A stretch of 64,000 bases of DNA, taken from positions 1-64,000 of the forward strand of contig NZ_LZJZ01000084.1 of assembly GCF_001667585.1 (NCBI RefSeq), in the 5' to 3' direction. The stretch is from Mycobacterium sp. E2733. Its GTDB lineage: Bacteria; Actinomycetota; Actinomycetes; Mycobacteriales; Mycobacteriaceae. The translations under genes were made by a program, and so were the position numbers. The stretch's first letter is position 1, and each line of letters opens with the position of its first letter. Positions 1 through 8,845 of the stretch are shown piece by piece. Under the pieces are notes generated by a model. The model saw only the letters and a program-made list of their open reading frames with translations, was not told the origin of the DNA and ran no database searches.

Positions 1-2
1 GA

Positions 3-125
3 TCCGCCACGGCGAAACCGGCCCCCAGCCCGAGCGCCGCCGCTGGTGTTTGCACCGCAGACCCCGAACGGGATCCGTGGCAGCCTCCCCCGCAGGAGGA
101 GGCACCCCCGCCGCCGCCGGGTTAG
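3..125 (+). CDS. C-terminal end of an unidentified proline-rich protein (partial)
   Basis: An open frame enters from the left edge and stops at TAG 123-125. It encodes about 40 residues rich in Ala and Pro, ending in a PPPPPG tail. Such Pro/Ala-rich tails are common at the C-termini of mycobacterial exported and Mce-type proteins. With only the tail visible, no family can be named. The other frames here are no more convincing. The frame could be non-coding, so confidence is low. Confidence 0.35.
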   Translation, partial: SATAKPAPSPSAAAGVCTADPERDPWQPPPQEEAPPPPPG

Positions 126-208
126 CGCGCCGTCACCGTTGTCGCGTGGGCATTAAGACGGTCGACGATAATGCGACACTGCACAGATATGTCGTCGAAG
201 GAGACGCG

Positions 209-232
209 ATGGTTGGTCCGATCAGCGCATGA
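209..232 (+). CDS. Possible 7-codon leader ORF coupled to the next gene
   Basis: ATG 209 lies just downstream of a good Shine-Dalgarno sequence (AAGGAGA, about 198-204). The frame reads MVGPISA and stops at TGA 230-232, overlapping the ATG (229-231) of the following gene as ATGA. The following gene has no obvious Shine-Dalgarno sequence of its own, so ribosomes may reach it by termination-reinitiation. This is inferred from layout alone. Confidence 0.3.
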   Translation: MVGPISA

Positions 233-942
233 CTTCCCGGCCTCTGGAGACCGCGCTCGAAGCGAGCTTTGAGCAGCTGTCCGCCGCGGTACCGGCGGAC
301 GTCGGCATTGCGATCGCCCGGCCGGATCGCACCTACTCGTTGGGTCGGTGGTGGTCCGGCGTCGCATGGTCGACGATCAAGGTGCCGTTGGCGATCGCGG
401 CGCTGCGCTGCGACTGGCTGCACGCAAAGGACCTGGCCGTCCTGGCCATCACGGAGTCGGACAATCACGCGTCGGAGCAATTGTGGTCTCGCTTGGGCGA
501 TCCGAAGGAAGCGGCGCGGCGGGTGCAGAGGGTGATCGCCGAGGGCGGCGACACCGCCACCGTGGTCGAATCGCGTCGGCTTCGGCGTGGGTATACGGCG
601 TTCGGCCAGACGCAGTGGACCCTGCAGCGGCAGGCCCGGTTCGCGGCCGAGCTGCCTTCAATCCCCGATTCGGCCGACGTCATCGAGCTGATGCAGCGCC
701 TCACCAGCGGCCATCGCTGGGGGTTGGCCGCCAAAGGGCTTGCGGCCAAGGGCGGTTGGGGGCCCGGCATGCACGGCGACTATTTGGTGCGGCAGTTCGG
801 CATCGTGCCCACGCCATCGGGTCAGTGGGGCGTGGCGCTGGCGGCCAAGGTTCACGACGGGGTCTTTGAGACGGGCGTCGAGGTCCTCAACGCCATGTCC
901 GAGTGGGTCCTCAGCCGGCTTCCCGGGTTAGCCCGCTATTGA
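229..942 (+). CDS. Serine beta-lactamase-fold / penicillin-recognising protein without signal peptide
   Basis: A 237-residue protein with the three signature boxes of class A beta-lactamase-type serine hydrolases in the right order: S48-T-I-K51 (SxxK nucleophile), S77-D-N79 (SDN) and K174-G-G (KTG-like). The N-terminus is polar with no signal peptide or lipobox, so a cytoplasmic location is predicted, unlike true periplasmic beta-lactamases. The active-site Glu of the class A omega loop cannot be assigned with confidence. It is therefore more likely a beta-lactamase-like hydrolase than a resistance enzyme. The 3' end overlaps the convergent ilvX-like gene by 15 nt. Confidence 0.72.
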   Translation: MTSRPLETALEASFEQLSAAVPADVGIAIARPDRTYSLGRWWSGVAWSTIKVPLAIAALRCDWLHAKDLAVLAITESDNHASEQLWSRLGDPKEAARRVQRVIAEGGDTATVVESRRLRRGYTAFGQTQWTLQRQARFAAELPSIPDSADVIELMQRLTSGHRWGLAAKGLAAKGGWGPGMHGDYLVRQFGIVPTPSGQWGVALAAKVHDGVFETGVEVLNAMSEWVLSRLPGLARY

Positions 943-2478
943 CGGCACCACGGCGTCGATCAGGTGCGGCCCGGGTTCGCTCAGGGCGTGACGCAGCGCG
1001 TCGGCGAGTTCCTCCGCGGTGGTGACGCGACGGGCCGGCACTCCCATCCCCTCGCTCATCTTGACGAAATCCATTGCGGGGCGCGATAAGTCGAGCAGGT
1101 CCAGCGCCCTGGGCCCGGGAGCAGATCCGGCGCCCACCCGCGCCAACTCGATCCGCAGGATGTCGTAGGCGCTGTTGTCGTAGATCACGGTGGTCACGTT
1201 CAGGTTCTCCCGCGCCTGGGTCCACAAACCCGAAATCGTGTACATCGCGGACCCGTCCGATTCCAGGCAGAGCACCGGGCGATCGGGGGCGGCCACGGCG
1301 GCGCCGACGGCGGCCGGGATGCCGTACCCGATCGCCCCGCCGGTCAGCGTCAGCCAGTCATGGGCCGGCGCCCCGGCGGTGGCCTGGGCGAGCAGCACCC
1401 CCGATGTGTTCGACTCGTCGACGACGATCGCCCGTTCGGGCAGCAGCGCGCCGATCACGTCGGCCGCTGATGCCGATGTCAGGGCGCCCGCCGGCAGCTG
1501 CGGCCGCGCCGCGGCCGCCACGGGGGCAACGGTTCCGGGGGCCAACTCGTCGGCCACCGCGGCGAGCGCCTCGGCGGCGCCGCTGTGCCCGGCGAGCAGA
1601 TGCACCTCGCAGCCGGCCGGGACGAGGTCGCTGGGCATGTTCGGGTAGGCGAAGAACGACACCGGCGACTTGGCGCCGGCCAGAACCAGATGCTTGGCGC
1701 CGTCCAATTGGGCGGTGGCGGCCTCGGCGAAATAGGCCAGCCGCTCGATGGCGGGGACGCCCGCGCCCCGCTCCAGCCGAGTCGGGAACGTCTCGCAAAG
1801 TACCCGGGCCCCCGTCGCCTGAGCGATCCGACCGGCGGCGGCAAGCCCCGGACCGCGAGTGGCGTCACCGCCGATCATGAGCACCGTGGGTTCGCCGGAC
1901 CGCAGCACCTCGATCACCTCGAACGCCAACCGCGGCTCGGCCCCCGCGGGTTCCGCGGGCACGGTGCCGGCGGCTTGCGCCCCGTCGGACCAGGACGCGT
2001 CGGCGGGCAGGATCAGCGTCGCGATCTGCGAACCCGCGCGACTGGCTGCGATGGCCTCGGCGGCGTCGGACGCGACCTCCGCGGTGTGTTCGGTGCGACG
2101 CACCCACCCCGAGACCGTGCCGGCGAGCGCGTCGATGTCGGATTCCAGTGGGGCGTCGAACTTTTTGTGATACGTGGCGTGGTCGCCGACGATCACCACC
2201 ATCGGCACCTGAGCGCGCCGGGCGTTGTGCAGGTTCGCCAGGCCGTTGCCCAGGCCGGGCCCCAGGTGCAGCAGCACCGCAGCCGGCCGGCCCGCGATGC
2301 GAGCGTAGCCGTCGGCCGCGCCGGTCGCGACACCCTCGAACAGCGCCAGCACGCCGCGCATGCGCGGGACGGTGTCGAGCGCGGCCACGAAGTGCATCTC
2401 CGAGGTGCCCGGGTTGGCGAAGCACACGTCGACGCCGCCGTCGACCAGGGTGTTGATCAGGGCTTGGGCACCGTTCAC
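928..2478 (-). CDS. ilvX: Thiamine-diphosphate enzyme, acetolactate synthase large-subunit-like (IlvX type)
   Basis: A 516-residue ThDP-dependent enzyme matching Rv3509c (IlvX, about 515 aa) in length and location. The N-terminal pyrimidine-binding domain has the catalytic-Glu region (FEGVATGAADGYAR, about residues 44-57). The C-terminal domain carries ESDGSA followed about 27 residues later by YDN, the ThDP/Mg motif. These features resemble benzoylformate decarboxylase as much as true AHAS, so the substrate is uncertain. The GTG start at 2478 is preceded by GGAGG and overlaps the stop of the upstream amidohydrolase gene (GTGA), indicating a two-gene operon. No small AHAS subunit is adjacent. 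Confidence 0.85.
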   Translation of the reverse strand: MNGAQALINTLVDGGVDVCFANPGTSEMHFVAALDTVPRMRGVLALFEGVATGAADGYARIAGRPAAVLLHLGPGLGNGLANLHNARRAQVPMVVIVGDHATYHKKFDAPLESDIDALAGTVSGWVRRTEHTAEVASDAAEAIAASRAGSQIATLILPADASWSDGAQAAGTVPAEPAGAEPRLAFEVIEVLRSGEPTVLMIGGDATRGPGLAAAGRIAQATGARVLCETFPTRLERGAGVPAIERLAYFAEAATAQLDGAKHLVLAGAKSPVSFFAYPNMPSDLVPAGCEVHLLAGHSGAAEALAAVADELAPGTVAPVAAAARPQLPAGALTSASAADVIGALLPERAIVVDESNTSGVLLAQATAGAPAHDWLTLTGGAIGYGIPAAVGAAVAAPDRPVLCLESDGSAMYTISGLWTQARENLNVTTVIYDNSAYDILRIELARVGAGSAPGPRALDLLDLSRPAMDFVKMSEGMGVPARRVTTAEELADALRHALSEPGPHLIDAVVPSIAG

Positions 2479-3299
2479 CTGATTGCCTCCAGTTTGAAAA
2501 CGCGCTCGGCGTTGCCCTGCAGGAAGTCCCGGCGGGCTTCGTCGGCCAGGCCCAGGTCCGGTAATCCTGCCAACGCGTGCGCGTGGGTCATCATCGGATA
2601 GTTGCTGCCGAACAAGACCTTGCGTTGTCCGGTACCGGTTTTCATGAACCGGACGAGCTCGTCCGGAAGTCGCTTGATCGTGTAGGCCGACGTGTCGATG
2701 TAGACGTTCGGATGCTTGCGGGCGACCGCAACCATCTCCTCGGTCCACGGATACCCGACGTGGCCACACACGATCACCAGCTCGGGAAAGTCGAGGGCCA
2801 CCTCATCGATGTAGGGGATGGGGCGGCCGGTTTCCGATGGCCGCAGCGGACCGGTATGGCCCACCTGGGTGCAGAACGGCACCCCAAGCTCCACGCATTC
2901 GGCGAACAGCGGATAGTAGCGGCGGTCGGTGGGCGGCGCGTTCCACAGCCACGGCACGACCCGCAGGCCCAGAAATCCCTCTCGAACGCGGCGCCGCAGT
3001 TCACGGACAGCTTCCATCGGGCGATCGAGGTCGACGGTGGCCAGCCCGCCAAATCGCTTCGGATGCAGGCGGATCCACTCCGCGACCTCGTCGTTGGAGA
3101 TCAGGTCCTGGCCGTTGGGGCCGCGCCACGCGCTGAGCAGGCCGAAGCCGACGTCGGCCGCGTCCATGGCCGCGATGCTCGCCTCGATCGGGACGCCCGC
3201 GTCCGGTATGGAGTCACCAATCCAGCGCCGCAGCGATGCCAGCATGTCGCTGCGCAGGAACCGCGCAGTCGGGTGCTGCATCCACACATCGACCGTCAT
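2475..3299 (-). CDS. Amidohydrolase-2 family metal-dependent hydrolase (Rv3510c type)
   Basis: A 274-residue TIM-barrel amidohydrolase of the ACMSD/amidohydrolase-2 group. Typical segments are visible: a strand with CGHVGYPW near residue 185 and a late LFGSNYPM motif holding the metal/proton-relay region. The N-terminal HxH pair of the family is not evident (VDVWMQHP instead), so the metal site may be altered. ATG 3299 begins the recognisable domain; the frame stays open upstream but that part is shadow sequence. It is translationally coupled to the downstream ilvX-like gene. The substrate is unknown. The pair occupies the same place in M. tuberculosis. Confidence 0.8.
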   Translation of the reverse strand: MTVDVWMQHPTARFLRSDMLASLRRWIGDSIPDAGVPIEASIAAMDAADVGFGLLSAWRGPNGQDLISNDEVAEWIRLHPKRFGGLATVDLDRPMEAVRELRRRVREGFLGLRVVPWLWNAPPTDRRYYPLFAECVELGVPFCTQVGHTGPLRPSETGRPIPYIDEVALDFPELVIVCGHVGYPWTEEMVAVARKHPNVYIDTSAYTIKRLPDELVRFMKTGTGQRKVLFGSNYPMMTHAHALAGLPDLGLADEARRDFLQGNAERVFKLEAIR

Positions 3300-3322
3300 C
3301 GCGATCAAGAGTAGACGCGGTG

Positions 3323-4090
3323 TCAGAGGGCCAGCGCGGCGCGGGCGCAGGCATGCGTCCGCTGGGCGTGCCCGCCGCCGAACAGCACGACGTGCGCCAG
3401 CAGGGGGAAGAGCTGGTGCAGCCCGATGCGGTTGCGCCAGCCGGCGCGCAGCGGCCGCACGCGCTGGTAGCCCTCCAGGACCGCCTCGTAGTGCGGGCAG
3501 CCGAACAGCGCGAGCATCGCCAGGTCGCTCTCGCGGTGACCGGCGTGCGCGGCGGGGTCGATCAGCACCACCCCGTCGGGCGTCCACATCACGTTGCCGC
3601 CCCACAGATCGCCGTGCAACCGCGCGGGCCGGTCGTCGTCGTCGAAATCGCCCGAGCGGCAACGAGCTACGACGGAATCGATCGCGCCGCGGGTGGAGGC
3701 GTCGAGCCGCGCCGCGGCCAGCTCGGCCATTGGGATCAGCCGCTCCTCGGCGTAGAAGTCGCCCCAGCGGCGGTGCCGCCGCAACGACATCGGCAGCGGC
3801 TGGGACAGCGGCCCGAAGAACCCGGGTCCGTCCCACCCGTCGGGCCCGGCGCCGAAGGCGGGGGCACCGGCGTCGTGCGTCACCGCGAGCCGGCCGCCGA
3901 ACGCGAGCGCCGCCTCGGGCGTCGGGGTCGCCGAGTCAAGCCGCCGCAGGGTCAGGCTCGTCGCGTCGACGGAGACAACGTGTGCGCAGGGCACGCCCCC
4001 GTCGACGCCGGCCAGCCACCGCAACCCGGCGGCCTCCCACGCGAAGTAGCCGCTGGGAGCGCCCGGGTGTTGCTTGACGAAGTCACTCAA
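3323..4090 (-). CDS. Fructosamine kinase / aminoglycoside phosphotransferase-like protein
   Basis: A 255-residue protein kinase-like-fold enzyme. The catalytic loop is LHGDLWGGNVMW (HGDxxxxN) and the metal-binding segment is LIDPAAHAGHRESDLAML, both typical of fructosamine-3-kinase/ketosamine kinases, which phosphorylate sugar amines on glycated proteins. The TTG start at 4090 overlaps the fadD19 stop (TTGA), so it is probably co-transcribed at the 3' end of the fadD19 operon. A longer upstream frame is only the antisense-free shadow of fadD19. No role in sterol degradation is known to me; it may simply be a passenger on the KstR-regulated transcript. Confidence 0.8.
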   Translation of the reverse strand: MSDFVKQHPGAPSGYFAWEAAGLRWLAGVDGGVPCAHVVSVDATSLTLRRLDSATPTPEAALAFGGRLAVTHDAGAPAFGAGPDGWDGPGFFGPLSQPLPMSLRRHRRWGDFYAEERLIPMAELAAARLDASTRGAIDSVVARCRSGDFDDDDRPARLHGDLWGGNVMWTPDGVVLIDPAAHAGHRESDLAMLALFGCPHYEAVLEGYQRVRPLRAGWRNRIGLHQLFPLLAHVVLFGGGHAQRTHACARAALAL

Positions 4091-5727
4091 GCGGTCGCGT
4101 GGGCGGCGTGCACGTCGTCGGCCGGACGCGCCTCCGTCTGCTCCTTGGCCCAGCGGTAGTCGGGCTTGCCGGCCGGTGACCGCTTCACCTCGTCGACCAG
4201 CCAAAGGCTGCGGGGCACTTTGTATCCGGCGATCTCGGAGCGCACGAAGCGGTCCAGCTCGGCCAGCGTCGGCCGCGTACCCGGGCGCGGCTGGACGACG
4301 GCGGCCACGTGTTGGCCGTAGCGGGGATCGGGAACGCCGACCACCAGCGCGTCGAACACGTCGGGGTGCCCCTTGAGCGCCGCCTCGACCTCTTCGGGGT
4401 AGATCTTCTCGCCGCCGCTGTTGATCGACACCGAGCCGCGGCCCAGCATCGTCACGGTGCCGTCCTCCTCGACGAGCGCCCAGTCCCCCGGGATCGCGTA
4501 GCGCACCCCGTTGATGGTCTTGAACGTTTCGGCGGTCTTCTTCTCGTCCTTGTAGTACCCGACCGGGATGTTGCCCTTCTTGGCGATGAAGCCGCGCACA
4601 CCGGAGCCAGGCTTGACCTCGTTGCCTTCCTCGTCCAGGACGACAGTGCGGTGGTCGATCGTCACGCGCGGGCCGCCGGCGTGCGGCGCGTCCTTCGCGA
4701 CGATGCTGGTGCCGCCGAATCCGGTCTCCGAGGAGCCGATCGAGTCGGTGATGACCCGGTTGGGCAGCAGCTCGAGCAGCCTTTCCTTGATGCTCGGCGA
4801 GAACAGCGCCGCGGTGCTGGCGAGCAGGAACAGCGACGAGAGGTCGTAGTCGTGATCGGTGTCGAGCGCGTCCAGCAGCGGGCGCGCCATCGCGTCGCCG
4901 GTGAAGAACAGCAGGTTCACCTTGTGCTCGTGAATCGTGCGCCACACCTCTTCGGCATTGAATTCCGGTGCGAGCACGGTGGTTTGGCCCGAGAAGATCG
5001 ACATCCAGGTGGCCGACTGGGTGGCGCCGTGGATCATCGGCGGAATCGGGTAGCGCACCATCGGGGGATTGGCGGCGGCGGCCTTGGCCAGGTCGTGCTC
5101 GTCCTCAACGAATTGGCCTGTCGCGAAGTCGGTTCCACCGAAGAGCACCCGGTAGATGTCCTCGTGGCGCCACATCACGCCCTTGGGAAAGCCCGTGGTG
5201 CCACCCGTATACAGCAGGTAGATGTCGTCGGCGCTGCGCTCGCCGAAGTCGCGTTCGGGCGAACCCTGGGCGATCGCCGAGTAGAACTCGACGCCGCCGT
5301 AGCGCTGGAAGTCCTTGTCGCTGCCGTCCTCGATCACCAGGATCGTCTTGACGTTGGGGGTGTCGGGAAGCACGTTGGCCACCCGGTCGGAGTACTGGCG
5401 CTCGTGGACCAGGGCGACCATGTCGGAATTGTCGAACAGGTAGCGAAGCTCGCCCTCGACGTAGCGGTAGTTGACGTTCACCAGGATGGCGCCCGCCTTC
5501 ACGATCCCAAGCATCGCGATGACGATCTCGATGCGGTTCCGGCAGTACAGCCCGACCTTGTCGTCCTTTTTCACCCCTTGATCGATCAGGTAGTGGGCCA
5601 GGCGGTTGGCCTTCTCCTCTAATTGGGCGTAGGTCAGCTTCTCGTCGCCGCAGATCAGGGCGACACGGTCCGGCACAGCGTCGATGGCGTGCTCTGCGAG
5701 ATCGGCAATATTCAGGGCCACGGCCAC
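4087..5727 (-). CDS. fadD19: Steroid side-chain acyl-CoA ligase FadD19
   Basis: A 546-residue ANL-superfamily ligase, nearly colinear with M. tuberculosis FadD19 (Rv3515c). FadD19 activates C26-carboxylated C27 sterols as CoA thioesters. The AMP-binding P-loop reads [17 protein letters not shown], followed by the YRY/GSSETG substrate region and the C-terminal hinge [13 protein letters not shown] with the catalytic Lys in [12 protein letters not shown] 5727 is chosen because it gives the family N-terminus ([14 protein letters not shown]). A 12-residue longer ORF would read through the KstR box at 5733-5746 and is rejected. The short or absent 5' leader suggests a leaderless transcript. It diverges from echA19. 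Confidence 0.95.
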   Translation of the reverse strand: MAVALNIADLAEHAIDAVPDRVALICGDEKLTYAQLEEKANRLAHYLIDQGVKKDDKVGLYCRNRIEIVIAMLGIVKAGAILVNVNYRYVEGELRYLFDNSDMVALVHERQYSDRVANVLPDTPNVKTILVIEDGSDKDFQRYGGVEFYSAIAQGSPERDFGERSADDIYLLYTGGTTGFPKGVMWRHEDIYRVLFGGTDFATGQFVEDEHDLAKAAAANPPMVRYPIPPMIHGATQSATWMSIFSGQTTVLAPEFNAEEVWRTIHEHKVNLLFFTGDAMARPLLDALDTDHDYDLSSLFLLASTAALFSPSIKERLLELLPNRVITDSIGSSETGFGGTSIVAKDAPHAGGPRVTIDHRTVVLDEEGNEVKPGSGVRGFIAKKGNIPVGYYKDEKKTAETFKTINGVRYAIPGDWALVEEDGTVTMLGRGSVSINSGGEKIYPEEVEAALKGHPDVFDALVVGVPDPRYGQHVAAVVQPRPGTRPTLAELDRFVRSEIAGYKVPRSLWLVDEVKRSPAGKPDYRWAKEQTEARPADDVHAAHATA

Positions 5728-5732
5728 CAAAT

Positions 5733-5746
5733 TAGAACGTGTTACA
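5733..5746. promoter_or_regulatory. KstR operator between fadD19 and echA19
   Basis: TAGAACGTGTTACA fits the KstR consensus TnnAACnnGTTnnA. It lies 5 bp from the fadD19 GTG and within 46 bp of the echA19 start, so one site should repress both divergent promoters until a sterol-CoA thioester binds KstR. The kstR gene itself is outside the window. Confidence 0.9.
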
Positions 5747-5791
5747 TTTCTTGACAAGCTCATGCCCCTCGTCGACGGAAAGGCGGTAGCC

Positions 5792-6616
5792 GTGGCTTTG
5801 CAAAATGGTGAGGCCCCAGCAAACGAGCAGTCCGGACCTGACGCGCTGGTCGAACAGCGGGGTCACACCCTCATCGTCACGTTGAACCGGCCGCACGCCC
5901 GCAACGCCCTGAGCACCGAAATGATGGAAATCATGGTGCAGGCCTGGGACCGCGTCGACAACGATCCGGACATCCGCTGCTGCATCCTGACCGGGGCCGG
6001 TGGCTACTTTTGTGCCGGGATGGACCTCAAGGCGGCAACCAAGAAGCCGCCGGGTGAGTCGTTCAAGGACGGCAGCTACGACCCGTCGCGAATCGACGCT
6101 CTGCTCAAGGGCCGCAGACTGACGAAACCCCTCATCGCGGCCGTCGAGGGGCCCGCGATCGCGGGCGGCACCGAGATCCTGCAGGGCACCGACATCCGCA
6201 TCGCGGGCGAGAGCGCCAAGTTCGGCATTTCGGAGGCCAAGTGGAGCCTGTACCCGATGGGCGGGTCGGCCGTGCGGCTGGTGCGGCAGATCCCCTACAC
6301 GGTCGCGTGCGACCTGCTGCTGACCGGCCGGCACATCACCGCCGCCGAGGCCAAGGAGATGGGCCTGATCGGGCATGTGGTGCCGGACGGGCAGGCGCTG
6401 ACCAAGGCGCTCGAGATCGCCGAGATCATCGAGAACAACGGACCCCTCGCCGTGCAGGCGATCCTGCGGGCGATCCGCGAGACCGAGGGCATGCACGAGA
6501 ACGAGGCCTTCAAGATCGACACCCAGATCGGCATCAAGGTGTTCCTGTCCGACGACGCGAAGGAAGGCCCCCGGGCATTCGCCGAAAAGCGCAAGCCCAA
6601 CTTCCAGAACAAGTAG
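5792..6616 (+). CDS. echA19: Enoyl-CoA hydratase EchA19
   Basis: A 274-residue crotonase-fold hydratase, closely similar to Rv3516 EchA19. EchA19 hydrates the steroid side-chain enoyl-CoA formed by acyl-CoA dehydrogenation. The oxyanion-hole segment [15 protein letters not shown] and the second loop [16 protein letters not shown] are present. GTG 5792 is preferred because GGAAAGG lies about 8 nt upstream; an in-frame ATG at 5762 close to the operator is a plausible alternative adding 10 residues. A still longer frame crosses the operator and is not credible. It shares the KstR box with fadD19. Confidence 0.92.
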   Translation: MALQNGEAPANEQSGPDALVEQRGHTLIVTLNRPHARNALSTEMMEIMVQAWDRVDNDPDIRCCILTGAGGYFCAGMDLKAATKKPPGESFKDGSYDPSRIDALLKGRRLTKPLIAAVEGPAIAGGTEILQGTDIRIAGESAKFGISEAKWSLYPMGGSAVRLVRQIPYTVACDLLLTGRHITAAEAKEMGLIGHVVPDGQALTKALEIAEIIENNGPLAVQAILRAIRETEGMHENEAFKIDTQIGIKVFLSDDAKEGPRAFAEKRKPNFQNK

Positions 6617-6626
6617 CCCTCTTCTC

Positions 6627-6692
6627 TGCGCCGAGCGTGAACTGAGGGTCACTTTTCGGCCGATTTTTCGCCCTGACGTCACGTTCGGCGCA
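6627..6692. repeat. Palindromic intergenic repeat, copy 1
   Basis: Arms TGCGCCGAGCGTGA (6627-6640) and TCACGTTCGGCGCA (6679-6692) are reverse complements with one mismatch, separated by 38 nt that include TTTTCGGCCGATTTTTCGCC. The second copy, 7549-7610, shares the arms and the inner TTTCGGCCG...TCGCCCT core. The pair brackets the endonuclease-like gene. Confidence 0.8.
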
Positions 6693-6720
6693 TGTCAGTC
6701 CCCCGCGCCACACTGCCGGC

Positions 6721-7560
6721 ATGCGCGAACCATTCATCGGCAGCGAGGCGCTGAAATCGGGCGCACTGACGCGATACCGGTTGCGCAGCCGATTCGTCGC
6801 GCTGCATCCGGACGTCTACGTCCGACGCGACACGGATCTCACCGCCGTCACGTGCGCCCACGCCGCATGGTTGTGGTCACGGCGGCGCGGCGTGGTCGCG
6901 GGACAGTCCGCTGCGGCATTGCACGACGCCAAGTGGGTCGACCACCGCGGCCCGGCTCAGTTGGTGTACGAACACCGTCGTCCACCGCCGGGCATCCGCA
7001 CCTGGTCGGAGAGCGTCTCCCCTGACGAGATCCAGTTGATCGGCGGAATACCGGCAACCACCTCGGCACGCACCGCTTTCGATCTTGCCTGCCGGAATCC
7101 GACCGGAAGGGCGGTCGCAGCCATCGACGCGCTGGCCCGGGCAACCAGGCTGAATGTCGAGCAGGCCCAACGACTCGCCGAACGCTACAAAGGTCATCGC
7201 AACATCCGGCGGGCGCGGCGCGCGCTGGCACTCGTCGACGCGGGCGCGGAATCGCCGCGTGAGACGTGGCTGCGGCTGCTGCTCATCGAGGCCGGCTATC
7301 CGCGGCCGCGTACCCAGATTCCGGTCTACGGCGAATACGGCGAGCTCGTCGCGGTCCTCGACATGGGTTGGGAGGACGGCAAACTGGCCGTCGAATACGA
7401 AGGCGACCACCATCGCACCGATCGCAGGCAGTTCAACCGGGATATCGCCCGCTACGAAGCGCTGGCCGACCTCGGATGGGTGGCCATCCGGGTCACGGCC
7501 GACGACACGCGGGGTGGCATCCTCGGACGCGTGGCCGCCGCTTGGACCCGCCGAACGTGA
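6721..7560 (+). CDS. AbiEi/DUF559-like protein with endonuclease-type C-terminal domain (Rv3517 type)
   Basis: A 279-residue protein matching Rv3517 in size and place. The N-terminal half resembles the AbiEi-type antitoxin/regulator family common in actinobacteria. The C-terminal part (about 175-279) shows a Vsr/DUF559-like PD-(D/E)xK pattern: SPRETWLRLLL, then a strand with VLDMGW, then KLAVEYEGDHH. Nuclease activity is not proven, and many such actinobacterial proteins are uncharacterised. The last codons and the stop (TGA 7558-7560) are supplied by a palindromic repeat, and a matching copy lies just upstream. It has no obvious function in sterol catabolism. Confidence 0.75.
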   Translation: MREPFIGSEALKSGALTRYRLRSRFVALHPDVYVRRDTDLTAVTCAHAAWLWSRRRGVVAGQSAAALHDAKWVDHRGPAQLVYEHRRPPPGIRTWSESVSPDEIQLIGGIPATTSARTAFDLACRNPTGRAVAAIDALARATRLNVEQAQRLAERYKGHRNIRRARRALALVDAGAESPRETWLRLLLIEAGYPRPRTQIPVYGEYGELVAVLDMGWEDGKLAVEYEGDHHRTDRRQFNRDIARYEALADLGWVAIRVTADDTRGGILGRVAAAWTRRT

Positions 7561-7610
7561 ACGCATGGCTGGTTTCGGCCGGTTTTCTCGCCCTCAGATC
7601 ACGCTCGGCG
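7549..7610. repeat. Palindromic intergenic repeat, copy 2
   Basis: Arms CGCCGAACGTGA (7549-7560) and TCACGCTCGGCG (7599-7610) pair with one mismatch. The inner sequence GGTTTCGGCCGGTTTTCTCG matches that of copy 1. The left arm encodes the final residues and stop codon of the upstream gene, so the repeat was recruited into coding sequence. It lies between that gene and convergent cyp142 and may also act as a hairpin terminator. Confidence 0.8.
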
Positions 7611-7639
7611 CAACGCCGCGAGGGACAGCGGGAGGCCGC

Positions 7640-8845
7640 TCAGCCGAGCGGCGCGCTCGGCGTGAACGCCACCGGCATTTTCTCCAGGCCCGACACGAAG
7701 TTCGCCGGCCGCAAGGGCAGGTCGGCGTCCGAGGCCAGCCGCATGTCCGGCAGCCGTTGCAGCAGCCGGGTCTGCATGATTGACAGCTCCAGCCGCGCGA
7801 GCTGGTTGCCGAGACAAAAATGCGTGCCGAAGCCGAAGGCGAGGTGATTGTTCGGGTAGCGCTCCATGTTGAAGGTCTCCGGGTCGTCGAAGACCTTCTC
7901 GTCGAAGTTCGCCGACTCGAACAGCAGAATCATCTTCTCGCCCTGGCGCAGCTGGGTGCCGTGGAATTCGGTGTCGGCGGTGATCGTGCGCGCCATGTTC
8001 TTAACGGGCGCGGTCCAGCGGAGCATCTCTTCGATCGCGTTGGGCAGCAAGCTCAAATCGGCCGCCAGGCGGCGGTGCTGATCGGGATGCAACAGCAGCT
8101 GCCTCGTCCCGCCGGAGAGCGTGTGGCGCGTGGTCTCGTCGCCCCCGATCAACAGCAGCAGGACCTCGGTGACGATTTGGTGGTCCTCGAGGCGCGAGCC
8201 CTCGACTTCCGCGTGCACGAGCACACTGACCAGGTCGTCGGTCGGCTCCTTCTTGCGGGTCTCGATCATCCCCATCATGTACTGGCTGTAGGCCGCGAAG
8301 GCGTCCATGGTGACCTGGACGTCCGCTTCGGCGGCCGTGCTGCTCAACGCGCCGACCAGGTCGTCGGACCACTTGAGGAACATCGTGCGTTCCTCGGGAC
8401 GCACGCCCAGCATGTCGCCGATGACCGCCATCGGCAGGGGCGCGGCCAGGTCCCAGACGAAGTCACACTCGCCGCGCTCGCACACCGCGTCGATCAGCGT
8501 GTCACACAACGAAACGATCTTGGATTCCAGGTCTTTCACGCGTTTGCGGGTGAACCCGGAGTTGACGAGCTTGCGGCGCAACAGATGTTGCGGATCGTCC
8601 ATCTCGATCATCATCTCGACCCCGGGTTGGTCGGGGCGGATGCCGCCGGCGTTCGAGAACAACTCCGGGTTGCGCTCGGCCTCGATCACGGCCTGATACG
8701 TCGAGGCGGCGGCTAATCCGTTGCGGTCCCGAAAGACTGGCTCGTTCTCGCGCATCCACTTGTAGACGGGCCGAGAGTCACCGGCGTAGAAAGTCCCGTC
8801 GGTGAGGTCGACGTCGGGTTTGGTCTTCAACTCGCTAGTGGTCAT
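7640..8845 (-). CDS. cyp142: Cytochrome P450 Cyp142, sterol C26/27 hydroxylase
   Basis: A 401-residue soluble P450, intact in this strain. The haem-ligand loop is FGFGTHFCLGNQ with Cys344, the I-helix oxygen-activation motif is GGDETT (234-239), and the ExxR motif is EEMLR. Known Cyp142 enzymes oxidise the terminal side-chain methyl of cholesterol/cholestenone and can back up Cyp125, with opposite stereochemistry. The ATG start overlaps the stop of the upstream acetoacetate-decarboxylase-like gene (ATGA), so both are read from the KstR-controlled promoter near 9570. Confidence 0.94.
   Translation of the reverse strand: MTTSELKTKPDVDLTDGTFYAGDSRPVYKWMRENEPVFRDRNGLAAASTYQAVIEAERNPELFSNAGGIRPDQPGVEMMIEMDDPQHLLRRKLVNSGFTRKRVKDLESKIVSLCDTLIDAVCERGECDFVWDLAAPLPMAVIGDMLGVRPEERTMFLKWSDDLVGALSSTAAEADVQVTMDAFAAYSQYMMGMIETRKKEPTDDLVSVLVHAEVEGSRLEDHQIVTEVLLLLIGGDETTRHTLSGGTRQLLLHPDQHRRLAADLSLLPNAIEEMLRWTAPVKNMARTITADTEFHGTQLRQGEKMILLFESANFDEKVFDDPETFNMERYPNNHLAFGFGTHFCLGNQLARLELSIMQTRLLQRLPDMRLASDADLPLRPANFVSGLEKMPVAFTPSAPLG

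Noticed and set aside
4309..5622. Long plus-strand open frame (437 codons) opposite fadD19
   Set aside because: It is antisense to a well-recognised gene, is rich in Val/Arg/Gly/Asp as expected for a GC-rich shadow frame, and matches no family.
5728..5763. Longer fadD19 start (extra 12 codons from ATG 5763)
   Set aside because: It would read through the KstR box; the known family N-terminus begins at GTG 5727.
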